From: an uncultured Clostridia bacterium
GTDB lineage: Bacteria; Bacillota; Clostridia; Oscillospirales; Oscillospiraceae
DNA: 44,577 nt
Direction of reading: 5' to 3'
Assembly (NCBI GenBank): GCA_947170435.1
Contig: CAMVTO010000020.1
Span: 1 to 44,577, forward strand
The notes beneath the pieces are model-generated. The model saw only the letters and a program-made list of their open reading frames with translations, was not told the DNA's origin and did not search any database. Shown here piece after piece: positions 21,616 to 27,656 of the stretch. Every line of letters begins with the position of its first letter. Positions within the stretch are counted from its first letter, which is position 1. Made by a program: the position numbers and the translations under genes.

Positions 21616-23016
21616 TCAGACTTCCTTGTTGAAATAGTAAAACGTTTCGTCCTCGCCAGAGCGCCGCATGCAAGAGGAGAGCATTCGGATTGAGCCCTCG
21701 TTTTGCTTGAAGCACTTGGCGACGACGTGGGCGAGCTGCAATTCGTACAGACCCCAGTTGGCGACAGCGGCAAACGCCTCCGTCCCATACCCATTGTATG
21801 CGTATTCCGGCGCGATGCGGCAGCCCAGCTCCGCGCCGCCGCGACCGTCGAAGCGGTAGAGGATCACCTCGCCGATGCACTTGCCGCCCAGCCGAATGGC
21901 AAAGTTGACGGCGGTGTGTTTGGCAAAGTCCGCCCGCGCGACGCTCAAAAAGTAGTCCTCCAACGGCTCGCCTTTCCAGCCATCGCGGTAGTCATAGCCC
22001 CAATACTTGTTGCGCGCATCGTCGAGACAGAGGACGTTGTAGGCAGCCTTGTCCGCCTCGGTGAACGCCGAGAGCGTCAGCCGCTCGGTGGTGATCGTCG
22101 GGATCTCAGCGAGCTCGTAAAGCTCGTTTTCCACGTCGAAGCAATACTTTTCCGCCAGCTCCGAGGGCAGATATTGCAGCTTGGAGGTGCGCAGACCCTT
22201 GTCGTCGGCGTCGTCCTCGCGATTGAGCCAACGCACGCCGTCCACGGCGTAATAGCGCGCAAACTCCTGCACCGTCGTCGGGTACACCCCCTCGTAGCCG
22301 TAAAGCGCCTTTTCGATGTGGATGTGCAGCGTGTCGCCGCAGCGCTCCGCCATCGCAATGGACAGCAGCTTGCCATCCAACTCCATGCCGCCGGCGAGAA
22401 GGTAGGGTCGGTTCACCAGCTTGAGCATCTGCTTGGAAAGCCGCAGGTCACGCCTGGCTTTCATGGAATCCTTGGTGAACACCTCGTCGTAGTCGATCCA
22501 GAACTGCTCAACGAGCGCGCCGTCATCCTTTCCCAGCGGGCGAAACACCGCGTCGGGATAGAGCTTGCGGAACTTGTTGACGTGGTTGCGCTGCCCGGAG
22601 TAGTGCCGCCCGGGAAAGTCCCGCATAGACTCTGCCGTGTAGAGATAATCTCGCCACGAACGGATGTTGGTGAGGCGAAAGCGCGGATAGCGCGCCAGCA
22701 GGTGCGGCGCCTCGCTGGCCGGCACCACGGAGATCTCCAGCGGGATCTCTTTGTCCATGCACAGCGCTTCGATCTCGGAGAGCGCCGCGTCCACGTCCCC
22801 CTCGGGGCCGGGTACGGGATAGTCGAAGCAGAGCTTGCCGTCGATGCAGTTGCAGATGACAAGGCACCCCGCCGTCTCCGCCCAGCCGGAGTGCAGGTGC
22901 TCACGCCACATCAGCTTGACCAGTGCGGAATATTCGCACAAGCGATAGGTGCAGTGTTCGTAATACTTACGCAGGCGCGAGAGATCGCGCTGCGTAACCG
23001 GCTTAAAGGTTAACAT
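21616..23016 (-). CDS. DUF2156 - GNAT acetyltransferase fusion
   Basis: This 466-residue two-domain protein has residues 1-305 matching DUF2156, the domain of phosphatidylglycerol lysyltransferase (MprF) that moves an aminoacyl group from tRNA: FDYPVPGPEGD, GRHYSGQRNHVNKFRKLYP, IHIEKALYGYEGVYPTTVQEF and LNREDDADDKGLRTSKLQYLP. Residues 312-466 are a RimJ-type GNAT acetyltransferase: TTERLTLSAFTEAD, CIGEVILYRFDGRGGAELGCRI, and YAYNGYGTEAF with the acetyl-CoA loop. There are no membrane helices, so it is a soluble aminoacyl- or acyl-transferase rather than full MprF. It follows LysR by 18 bp. The start is supported only by AGAGG about 11 nt away. Confidence 0.88.
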   Translation of the reverse strand: MLTFKPVTQRDLSRLRKYYEHCTYRLCEYSALVKLMWREHLHSGWAETAGCLVICNCIDGKLCFDYPVPGPEGDVDAALSEIEALCMDKEIPLEISVVPASEAPHLLARYPRFRLTNIRSWRDYLYTAESMRDFPGRHYSGQRNHVNKFRKLYPDAVFRPLGKDDGALVEQFWIDYDEVFTKDSMKARRDLRLSKQMLKLVNRPYLLAGGMELDGKLLSIAMAERCGDTLHIHIEKALYGYEGVYPTTVQEFARYYAVDGVRWLNREDDADDKGLRTSKLQYLPSELAEKYCFDVENELYELAEIPTITTERLTLSAFTEADKAAYNVLCLDDARNKYWGYDYRDGWKGEPLEDYFLSVARADFAKHTAVNFAIRLGGKCIGEVILYRFDGRGGAELGCRIAPEYAYNGYGTEAFAAVANWGLYELQLAHVVAKCFKQNEGSIRMLSSCMRRSGEDETFYYFNKEV

Positions 23017-23034
23017 AATGCGAAAAACCTCTTT

Positions 23035-23916
23035 TCATTCGGACAATTCCCGCACGATGCGCTGTGTGCAGGCGATGAAGCGCTTGAGGATCTCCGGCGC
23101 ATCGTCCAGCGAGCGCACCGCAAGGCCCAGTTCGCGGGAGGCGGAAGGCTCCGCCGGCAGCGTCAGCACATGATCGGTGCGGCCCTTGAGCGTCAGCTCC
23201 GTCATCATGCTGATGCCAAGGCCGTGCTCCACCATGCTCACCACCGTCGCGTCGTCCACCACGGTGGGCTGAATGTTAGCGTGGACGCCCTCACGGTCGA
23301 AGATGCGCAGAATGTCCTTGTCGAAGCCTTGGGCGGGCATCAGGAATTCTTTGCCGTCAAACTCCCGCAGCGGGAAAGCAGAGCGACCGCCGATGGGGTA
23401 GTTCTTCGGCAGCACAGCGTACATCACGTCGTCCTTGAGGTGGACCCAGTCATATGGCCCCGGCTCCTGCCGGCTGACGAAGATCACGTCCATCTTGCCC
23501 TGCGAGAGCAGCTTATACGGCGCGTCCACATGATCCGCCATGCGGATATCCACGTCCACGGTGGGGTTCTCGGCGCGAAAGGCCTGAATGATGGCGGGCA
23601 GCCAGTGCATCGCAAGGCTCGCGTAGGCGGCAACGTGGATCGTTTCGCTGCGGGAGGCGGAGAGTTGCGCCACCGTGTCATCCAGCTCCGCGCCCGCACG
23701 CAGGAATTCCCGCATCAATGGGGCCAGCTTCTTACCCTCCTCGGTGAGGCGGACGCCGTGGCGGCCGCGGTCGAGCACCGGGAAACCGATTTCCCGCTCC
23801 AACGAATTCATCATGTGGGTCAGCCCGGACTGTGTGTAGCCCAGCACCTCTGCCGCCTTGGTGAAGCTTCCGAGGTCAGCGGCCATCAGCAGGGCTTCAA
23901 GTTTTTTGCGCTCCAT
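23035..23916 (-). CDS. LysR-family transcriptional regulator
   Basis: This 293-residue regulator has an N-terminal winged helix (ADLGSFTKAAEVLGYTQSGLTHMMNSLE, residues 14-41) followed by the periplasmic-binding-like effector domain (AYASLAMHWLPAIIQAFRAENP onward, ending in VRSLDDAPEILKRFIACTQ). AGAGGAA is 7 nt before the ATG. It is the first gene of a minus-strand cluster (LysR, DUF2156-GNAT, C39-like, SpoVAF-like) with gaps of 18, 3 and about 50 bp. It has no divergently transcribed partner, which is unusual for LysR; its probable box lies in its own promoter. The effector cannot be named. Confidence 0.95.
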   Translation of the reverse strand: MERKKLEALLMAADLGSFTKAAEVLGYTQSGLTHMMNSLEREIGFPVLDRGRHGVRLTEEGKKLAPLMREFLRAGAELDDTVAQLSASRSETIHVAAYASLAMHWLPAIIQAFRAENPTVDVDIRMADHVDAPYKLLSQGKMDVIFVSRQEPGPYDWVHLKDDVMYAVLPKNYPIGGRSAFPLREFDGKEFLMPAQGFDKDILRIFDREGVHANIQPTVVDDATVVSMVEHGLGISMMTELTLKGRTDHVLTLPAEPSASRELGLAVRSLDDAPEILKRFIACTQRIVRELSE

Positions 23917-23967
23917 GGATAATTCCTCTTCTATGAGTAAACGTCATGTATGAATGGGAATGTGCGT

Positions 23968-23996
23968 ACTATAGTCTGATTTTCAGACAAAGTCAA
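23968..23996 (-). promoter_or_regulatory. LysR promoter with a T-N11-A box in the spacer
   Basis: On the minus strand TTGACT (23991-23996) and TATAGT (23968-23973) are 17 bp apart. The spacer contains the inverted repeat GTCTGA-TTT-TCAGAC (23974-23988), whose core TCTGATTTTCAGA has the T-N11-A form of LysR boxes. Bound LysR would sit between -35 and -10 and repress its own gene. Confidence 0.7.
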
Positions 23997-24012
23997 GAGG
24001 AAGCTCAACAAA

Positions 24013-24040
24013 AAAGCGCCGCTCGATGGAGCGACGCTTT
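24013..24040 (-). terminator. Terminator of the SGNH hydrolase gene
   Basis: On the minus strand AAAGCGTCGCTC and GAGCGGCGCTTT pair (12 bp with one U-G) around a 4-nt loop, and six Ts end the structure. It lies 11 bp after the stop codon. Confidence 0.85.
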
Positions 24041-24051
24041 GGATAACGGCT

Positions 24052-24714
24052 TCACAGCACAGCGCAAAACGAATCGTAGATCAGCCCCTGTCCCACGCGG
24101 GAGGGGTGGATGCCGTCGGCGCAGAGCAGCGTGGCGGGGGAGCGGCTGTCCTGCAAAAACGGACGGCGCAGGTCGATGAGCGGAGTATCCTCTTCGCGGG
24201 CAAGCTGCTCCACCATCTGGGAGTAGTTCTCTTGCCAGCGATAGATGCGCTGTACGTCACCCAGCCAACGGACAATGTTCTCGCGAGACAGCCCGTCCCG
24301 GCACAGAAAACCGAGGTACAGCTCCGCGTTGATCGGCGGGAGGGTGGAGAGTACGGGCTTGCGCCCGCTGCCGCGCAGCAGGCGGATCGCCCTGCGGTAG
24401 CAGTCCAGAAAGGCCGCGGGGGGCGTCTTGCACTGGTGCTCCGCCTCCGGCGCGCCGGCGATGGCCGCCCAGTCATAGTCGCAGTCGTTACCGCCGAATT
24501 CCAGCAGTGCGTACGCGCCGTTGCCGTCGGTTTCGGCGTCTTTTTCGATGCGCGCCATCGCCTTAGGCAGCGTGCTGCCAAAGCGGCAGCGATTGGTGAC
24601 GTGCAGCCCGAAGCGGTCGGCCAGCTTTTGCTCCCACTCGTGGGAGACCGTATATTTTCCGTTTTCAAACAAAACGCCCTTCAGGATGGAATCTCCGTAG
24701 ACCGTGACTTGCAT
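24052..24714 (-). CDS. SGNH/GDSL-family hydrolase
   Basis: This 220-residue esterase or acylhydrolase has no signal peptide. Family blocks are VTVYGDSILKG with nucleophile Ser9, the oxyanion residues in RCRFGSTLPKA and LEFGGNDCDYDW (GGND, block III), and LCADGIHPSRVGQG with the catalytic Asp-His pair (block V). Start ATG 24714 puts the GDS at residues 7-9 as usual and has GAAGGTG 5 nt upstream; the longer open frame has no ribosome binding site. It is a single-gene unit ended by a strong terminator. Substrate unknown; carbohydrate esters are typical for the group. Confidence 0.9.
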   Translation of the reverse strand: MQVTVYGDSILKGVLFENGKYTVSHEWEQKLADRFGLHVTNRCRFGSTLPKAMARIEKDAETDGNGAYALLEFGGNDCDYDWAAIAGAPEAEHQCKTPPAAFLDCYRRAIRLLRGSGRKPVLSTLPPINAELYLGFLCRDGLSRENIVRWLGDVQRIYRWQENYSQMVEQLAREEDTPLIDLRRPFLQDSRSPATLLCADGIHPSRVGQGLIYDSFCAVL

Positions 24715-24753
24715 AAAAACACCTTCTTTAGATAATCTAGTATCCGAAACTAT

Positions 24754-24780
24754 ATTATAGCGTTTATGAATCATTGTCAA
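24754..24780 (-). promoter_or_regulatory. Possible promoter of the SGNH hydrolase gene
   Basis: On the minus strand exact hexamers TTGACA (24775-24780) and TATAAT (24754-24759) occur, but the spacer is only 15 bp. The -35 box overlaps an inverted repeat TTGTC-N8-GACAA (24774-24791) in the divergent region. Confidence 0.45.
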
Positions 24781-24800
24781 GCGGTAGACAAAAATATATC

Positions 24801-24829
24801 TTGTTTTTTTGCAAGAGGTTTGCTATGGT
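24801..24829 (+). promoter_or_regulatory. Possible extended -10 promoter of the DUF1836 gene
   Basis: TTGTTT (24801-24806), a 17-bp spacer ending in TGC, and TATGGT (24824-24829). The TGn before the -10 box makes it an extended -10 type. Confidence 0.45.
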
Positions 24830-24855
24830 ATAGAAAAGGAAAGGAGCGGGGTCGG

Positions 24856-25365
24856 ATGGAGGAAGTGAAGCAGGCGAATTTGGCGAAGACACAGATTACC
24901 GTTCTGCCGCGTTGGGAGGAACTGCCGGATCTGGAGCTCTATATGGATCAGGTGCTTTCGCTGATCGAGCGGTATCTTGGCAACTGTCCGGGTTTTGACC
25001 GCAAAGGGCTGACCGCCTCCATGGTCAACAACTATGTCAAGCTGGGCGTCATGCCGCCGCCGGTTAAAAAACGCTATACCCGCGTGCATCTGGCGCATCT
25101 TGTGATGATCTGCCTGCTCAAGAGCAGCCTGCCGATCGAGGTCATCAAGAAGCTGCTGCTTCGTTCCGTTAAGCAGCAGGGAGAGAGCGCGATGTACGAC
25201 GAATTCTGTGAGAGGTTTGAAGCCTCAGCGCAACAATCCGCCGACGCGGAGCGCGGAGCGGGACTCGCGGATATTTATGCCGCGGCACTGCGGGCGCAGA
25301 CGGAACAGGCGGTGGCGCTGCGGCTGTGCGAGAGCCTGCTGGATGAGGAGAGCAGCGCAAAATAG
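24856..25365 (+). CDS. DUF1836 family protein (MerR-like regulator)
   Basis: This 169-residue protein has the DUF1836 pattern: LPRWEELPDLELYMDQVLSLIE, then LTASMVNNYVKLGVMPPPVKKRYTRVHLAHLVMICLLKSSLP. The second element is a MerR-like winged helix (a helix, the turn PPPVKKRYTR, and a helix), so it probably binds DNA or acts as a regulator. The C-terminal third is helical and Ala/Glu-rich. ATG 24856 has AAGGAG 9 nt upstream; a longer frame starting at 24766 has none. It is divergent from the SGNH hydrolase gene. Targets are unknown. Confidence 0.88.
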   Translation: MEEVKQANLAKTQITVLPRWEELPDLELYMDQVLSLIERYLGNCPGFDRKGLTASMVNNYVKLGVMPPPVKKRYTRVHLAHLVMICLLKSSLPIEVIKKLLLRSVKQQGESAMYDEFCERFEASAQQSADAERGAGLADIYAAALRAQTEQAVALRLCESLLDEESSAK

Positions 25366-25367
25366 GG

Positions 25368-25400
25368 GAAGGACGCGTCAACGACGCGCCCTTCTTTTTT
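25368..25400 (+). terminator. Terminator of the DUF1836 gene
   Basis: GAAGG-a-CGCGTC pairs with GACGCG-c-CCTTC (one A/C mismatch) around a 3-nt loop, followed by seven Ts. The small minus-strand gene reads into this hairpin and its stop codon lies within it. Confidence 0.88.
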
Positions 25401-25500
25401 TGTATAGAACCGTGAGCCGTTCCAACGCCAGATCGTACATCAAAAATACCAGCGCCGCCAGCAAACCCGCCAGCGCCAGCTCGTGGGTCGATCGACGCAC
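25378..25500 (-). CDS. Small single-helix membrane protein (40 residues)
   Basis: This short frame starts with GTG 25500 and ends with TGA at 25378-25380. The ribosome binding site is very strong: AAGGGGGTG, 5 nt before the GTG. The peptide has a basic start (MRRSTHE), one membrane helix LALAGLLAALVFLMYDLAL (residues 8-26), and a basic tail ERLTVLYKKRRARR, so it should insert N-out/C-in or lie flat. A promoter (TTTTCA-17-TATAAT) lies just upstream. The last codons lie inside the terminator of the convergent DUF1836 gene. I recognise no family. Its strand is opposite to the neighbouring YtrA/ABC operon, from which it diverges. Confidence 0.62.
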   Translation of the reverse strand: MRRSTHELALAGLLAALVFLMYDLALERLTVLYKKRRARR

Positions 25501-25534
25501 GGCGCCACCCCCTTTTCTCCCGTGGAATGGGAAT

Positions 25535-25563
25535 ATTATAGCAGGCGTTCGGGAAAATGAAAA
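25535..25563 (-). promoter_or_regulatory. Possible promoter of the small membrane protein
   Basis: On the minus strand TTTTCA (25558-25563) and TATAAT (25535-25540) are 17 bp apart. The -10 box is perfect, the -35 box weak. It is 35 bp before the GTG start. Confidence 0.5.
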
Positions 25564-25580
25564 GTTTTTTGATGATCCTC

Positions 25581-25609
25581 TTGACAGAACACCAAAACAG
25601 TGTTATTGT
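25581..25609 (+). promoter_or_regulatory. Promoter of the YtrA-type regulator and ABC operon
   Basis: TTGACA (25581-25586) and TATTGT (25604-25609) are 17 bp apart. The -10 box lies within the left arm of the operator at 25600-25633. Confidence 0.75.
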
Positions 25610-25633
25610 ACTAATCACTTAATACAACAACAC
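25600..25633. promoter_or_regulatory. 34-bp operator for the GntR/YtrA regulator
   Basis: GTGTTATTGTACTAA-TCAC-TTAATACAACAACAC is an inverted repeat matching at 13 of 15 positions. It covers the -10 box and start site and ends 3 bp before the AAGGAGG ribosome binding site. Long GTGT...ACAC palindromes in this place are typical of YtrA-subfamily autorepressors. Confidence 0.8.
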
Positions 25634-25646
25634 AAAGGAGGGGCGT

Positions 25647-26018
25647 ATGGAGTGGCAGTTTCGCGCGGATGCGCCAATCTATACCCAGCTGTGCGAGCAA
25701 CTGACGCTGGCGATCGTGTCCGGCGTGTTCGGCCCCGGTGAGCGATTGCCCGCGGTGCGCGAGTTGGCGGTGGACGCCGGCGTGAACCCGAACACGATGC
25801 AGCGCGCGCTGAGCGAGCTGGAGCGCAACGGCCTGGTCTACACCCAGCGCACAGCCGGACGCTTTGTTACCGAGGACTTTGCGCGCATCGAGCGGGAGCA
25901 GCAAAGGCTGGCGGAGACACGGGCGAGGGAGTTCCTTGATGCGATGGAAAAGCTGGGCTATGACCACGCGGGAACGGTGGATTTATTGGAGCAAATGAGG
26001 GGAGAGCAGATGCTATGA
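25647..26018 (+). CDS. GntR-family regulator, YtrA subfamily
   Basis: This 123-residue protein has a winged helix, WQFRADAPIYTQLCEQLTLAI (1-23), then GERLPAVRELAVDAGVNPNTMQRALSELERNGLVY (33-67), and a short C-terminal helical dimerisation arm (about 75-120) instead of a ligand domain. This small form is the YtrA subfamily, which represses adjacent ABC transporter genes and often responds to cell-wall antibiotics. AAGGAGG lies upstream. It overlaps the ATPase gene by 4 bp (ATGA), so the three genes are co-translated. The inducing signal is not evident. Confidence 0.93.
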   Translation: MEWQFRADAPIYTQLCEQLTLAIVSGVFGPGERLPAVRELAVDAGVNPNTMQRALSELERNGLVYTQRTAGRFVTEDFARIEREQQRLAETRAREFLDAMEKLGYDHAGTVDLLEQMRGEQML

Positions 26019-26713
26019 GCAGCATTTTGGAATGTAAGGCGCTGCACAAGCGCTATGGGACAAAAGAGGCACTGCGCGGCATAGATCTGGCGCTGGAGCC
26101 GGGGCGGATCATCGGGCTGCTGGGGCCGAACGGCAGCGGCAAGACGACGCTCATCAAGCTGGCCTGCGGGCTGCTGACGCCGACCGGCGGCGAAATCCTG
26201 ATTGACGGGAAAAAACCGTCCAAAGAGACCAAGGCAATCGTCTCTTATCTGCCGGAGCGCATGGCGCTGCCGACGTGGATGACCGCAAAGCAGGCCATAG
26301 ACTATTATCAGGATTTCTATGCTGACTTCCGCCGTTACGCGGCGGAGGACATGCTGGAGAAGCTGGGGCTGGAGGAAACGCAGACCATCCGCTCCATGTC
26401 CAAGGGAATGCGGGAAAAATTGCAGCTCATTCTGGTGATGAGCCGCGGCGCGAAGCTGTACCTGCTCGATGAGCCCATCGGCGGTGTGGACCCCGCGACG
26501 CGGGACTATATCCTCAAGACCATCATCGGCAACTACAGCGAGGATGCGACGGTGCTGATTTCCACACACCTCATCTCCGACGTGGAGCCGGTGCTCGACG
26601 AGGTGGTGTTTCTGAAAGAGGGCAGCATCATGCTGCACCGCAGCGTGGACGACATCCGCGAGAGCGAGGGCAAGAGCGTGGACGAGCTGTTCCGCCAGGT
26701 CTTTGCGTATTGA
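26015..26713 (+). CDS. ABC transporter ATP-binding protein
   Basis: This 232-residue ATPase of an ABC-2-type exporter has Walker A GPNGSGKTT (37-45), signature MSKGMREKLQLI, Walker B LYLLDEPIGGVDP and the switch histidine in VLISTHLISDVE. The signature reads SKGM rather than LSGGQ, common in YtrB-type and multidrug or lantibiotic-immunity ATPases. It is in the cytoplasm and pairs with the permease encoded next. It is under YtrA-type control, so it most likely answers envelope stress or an antimicrobial peptide, although no substrate can be assigned. Confidence 0.95.
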   Translation: MSSILECKALHKRYGTKEALRGIDLALEPGRIIGLLGPNGSGKTTLIKLACGLLTPTGGEILIDGKKPSKETKAIVSYLPERMALPTWMTAKQAIDYYQDFYADFRRYAAEDMLEKLGLEETQTIRSMSKGMREKLQLILVMSRGAKLYLLDEPIGGVDPATRDYILKTIIGNYSEDATVLISTHLISDVEPVLDEVVFLKEGSIMLHRSVDDIRESEGKSVDELFRQVFAY

Positions 26714-26728
26714 GAGGAGGCAACCGAT

Positions 26729-27556
26729 ATGTTCGGGAAACTGATCAAGCATGAATTTCGCGCCACCGCGCGCATCGCTCTGCCGCTGTGCGGCATGATG
26801 CTGGCGCTGGCGATACTGGCGGGCATGGTGCTGCGCTTCTGGGGCGATCTGCCAAGCGGAGGATTCAGCACAGCCGGCAACGCGATCATTATTCTCTACG
26901 GCATGAGCCTGTTTGCCGTCTCCGTCGGCATCTTCATTATTTTGATGCAGCGCTACAAGCAGAACTTCTTTGGCGACGAGGGGTATCTGACGCGCACGCT
27001 GCCGGTGAGCGAGCACGCACTGCTGCTCTCCAAGCTGCTGACCGCCCTCGTCTGGCTGATCGTCGCAGGGGCGCTGATGGTACTGTCCGTGTTCATCGCG
27101 GGCGGCCTGACGGGGGAGCTTTCGTGGCGCGCGCTGCGTGAGTTTATGGACGCGCTGCGTTACCATCTTCCGCGCGTCAGCGCGGGCGTGTGGGCGCACA
27201 CGATCCTCGGTATGCTCGGCGGGGCTGTGTTTATCATGCTGCTGTTCTACGCCATCGCTACGATCTCACAGAATTTCCGCAAGCACAAGTTTCTGTACTA
27301 CGTCATGATCCTTGTCATTGCCGTGATGCTGCTCCGGCTGCTGAGCCTTATCAACGGCGCAGTCAGCGGTATGTTTCAGGATATGATGTTCCGCGACGCC
27401 AATAACAGCGTCGGCATCATCGGCGGCGCAGACGGCCCGACGGCAATCTACGTCACCTCCGGCGCGTCGTTTGGGCTGATTGAGCTGTATCTCTCCAACG
27501 TGGTGCTGTATTTTCTGACGTGGGCGTTTCTCAAATACCGTCCCAATCTTGAATAA
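26729..27556 (+). CDS. ABC-2 type permease with an OadB-like GGADGPT motif
   Basis: This 275-residue membrane protein has six hydrophobic segments (about 17-36, 50-73, 100-125, 155-180, 188-208 and 246-268) and forms the membrane part of the exporter. FGDEGYLTRTLPVSEHALLLSKL is the cytoplasmic coupling region typical of clostridial ABC-2 permeases. Between the fifth and sixth helices it carries SVGIIGGADGPTAIYV (227-242), a motif that I know from the beta subunit of sodium-translocating decarboxylases; the rest of the protein is not a decarboxylase subunit. GAGAGGAGG precedes the ATG. Last gene of the YtrA operon, closed by the terminator at 27564. Confidence 0.9.
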   Translation: MFGKLIKHEFRATARIALPLCGMMLALAILAGMVLRFWGDLPSGGFSTAGNAIIILYGMSLFAVSVGIFIILMQRYKQNFFGDEGYLTRTLPVSEHALLLSKLLTALVWLIVAGALMVLSVFIAGGLTGELSWRALREFMDALRYHLPRVSAGVWAHTILGMLGGAVFIMLLFYAIATISQNFRKHKFLYYVMILVIAVMLLRLLSLINGAVSGMFQDMMFRDANNSVGIIGGADGPTAIYVTSGASFGLIELYLSNVVLYFLTWAFLKYRPNLE

Positions 27557-27563
27557 TGCGTGG

Positions 27564-27583
27564 GAGCCGCTTTCTGGCGGCTC
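27564..27583 (+). terminator. Terminator of the YtrA/ABC operon
   Basis: GAGCCGC and GCGGCTC form a 7-bp stem with a 6-nt loop, followed by the T-rich TTGCGTTCTTT. It begins 8 bp after the permease stop codon. Confidence 0.65.
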
Positions 27584-27612
27584 TTGCGTTCTTTGAACGC
27601 ATAGGCTATACT
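27584..27612 (+). promoter_or_regulatory. Promoter of the large membrane protein gene
   Basis: TTGCGT (27584-27589) and TATACT (27607-27612) are 17 bp apart, 45 bp before the start codon and directly after the preceding terminator. Confidence 0.6.
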
Positions 27613-27656
27613 GTCTTTACACAACCTAAACAAACCGTCCTCAAAAGGAGTACGCT

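Noticed and set aside
25958-27199. Long minus-strand frame opposite the ABC transporter genes
   Set aside because: His/Gln/Arg-rich shadow with no family resemblance; the plus strand has clear Walker motifs.
26729-27556. Annotation as sodium-translocating decarboxylase beta subunit
   Set aside because: Only the short GIIGGADGPTAI motif matches. Size, helix pattern and operon place the protein as an ABC-2 permease.
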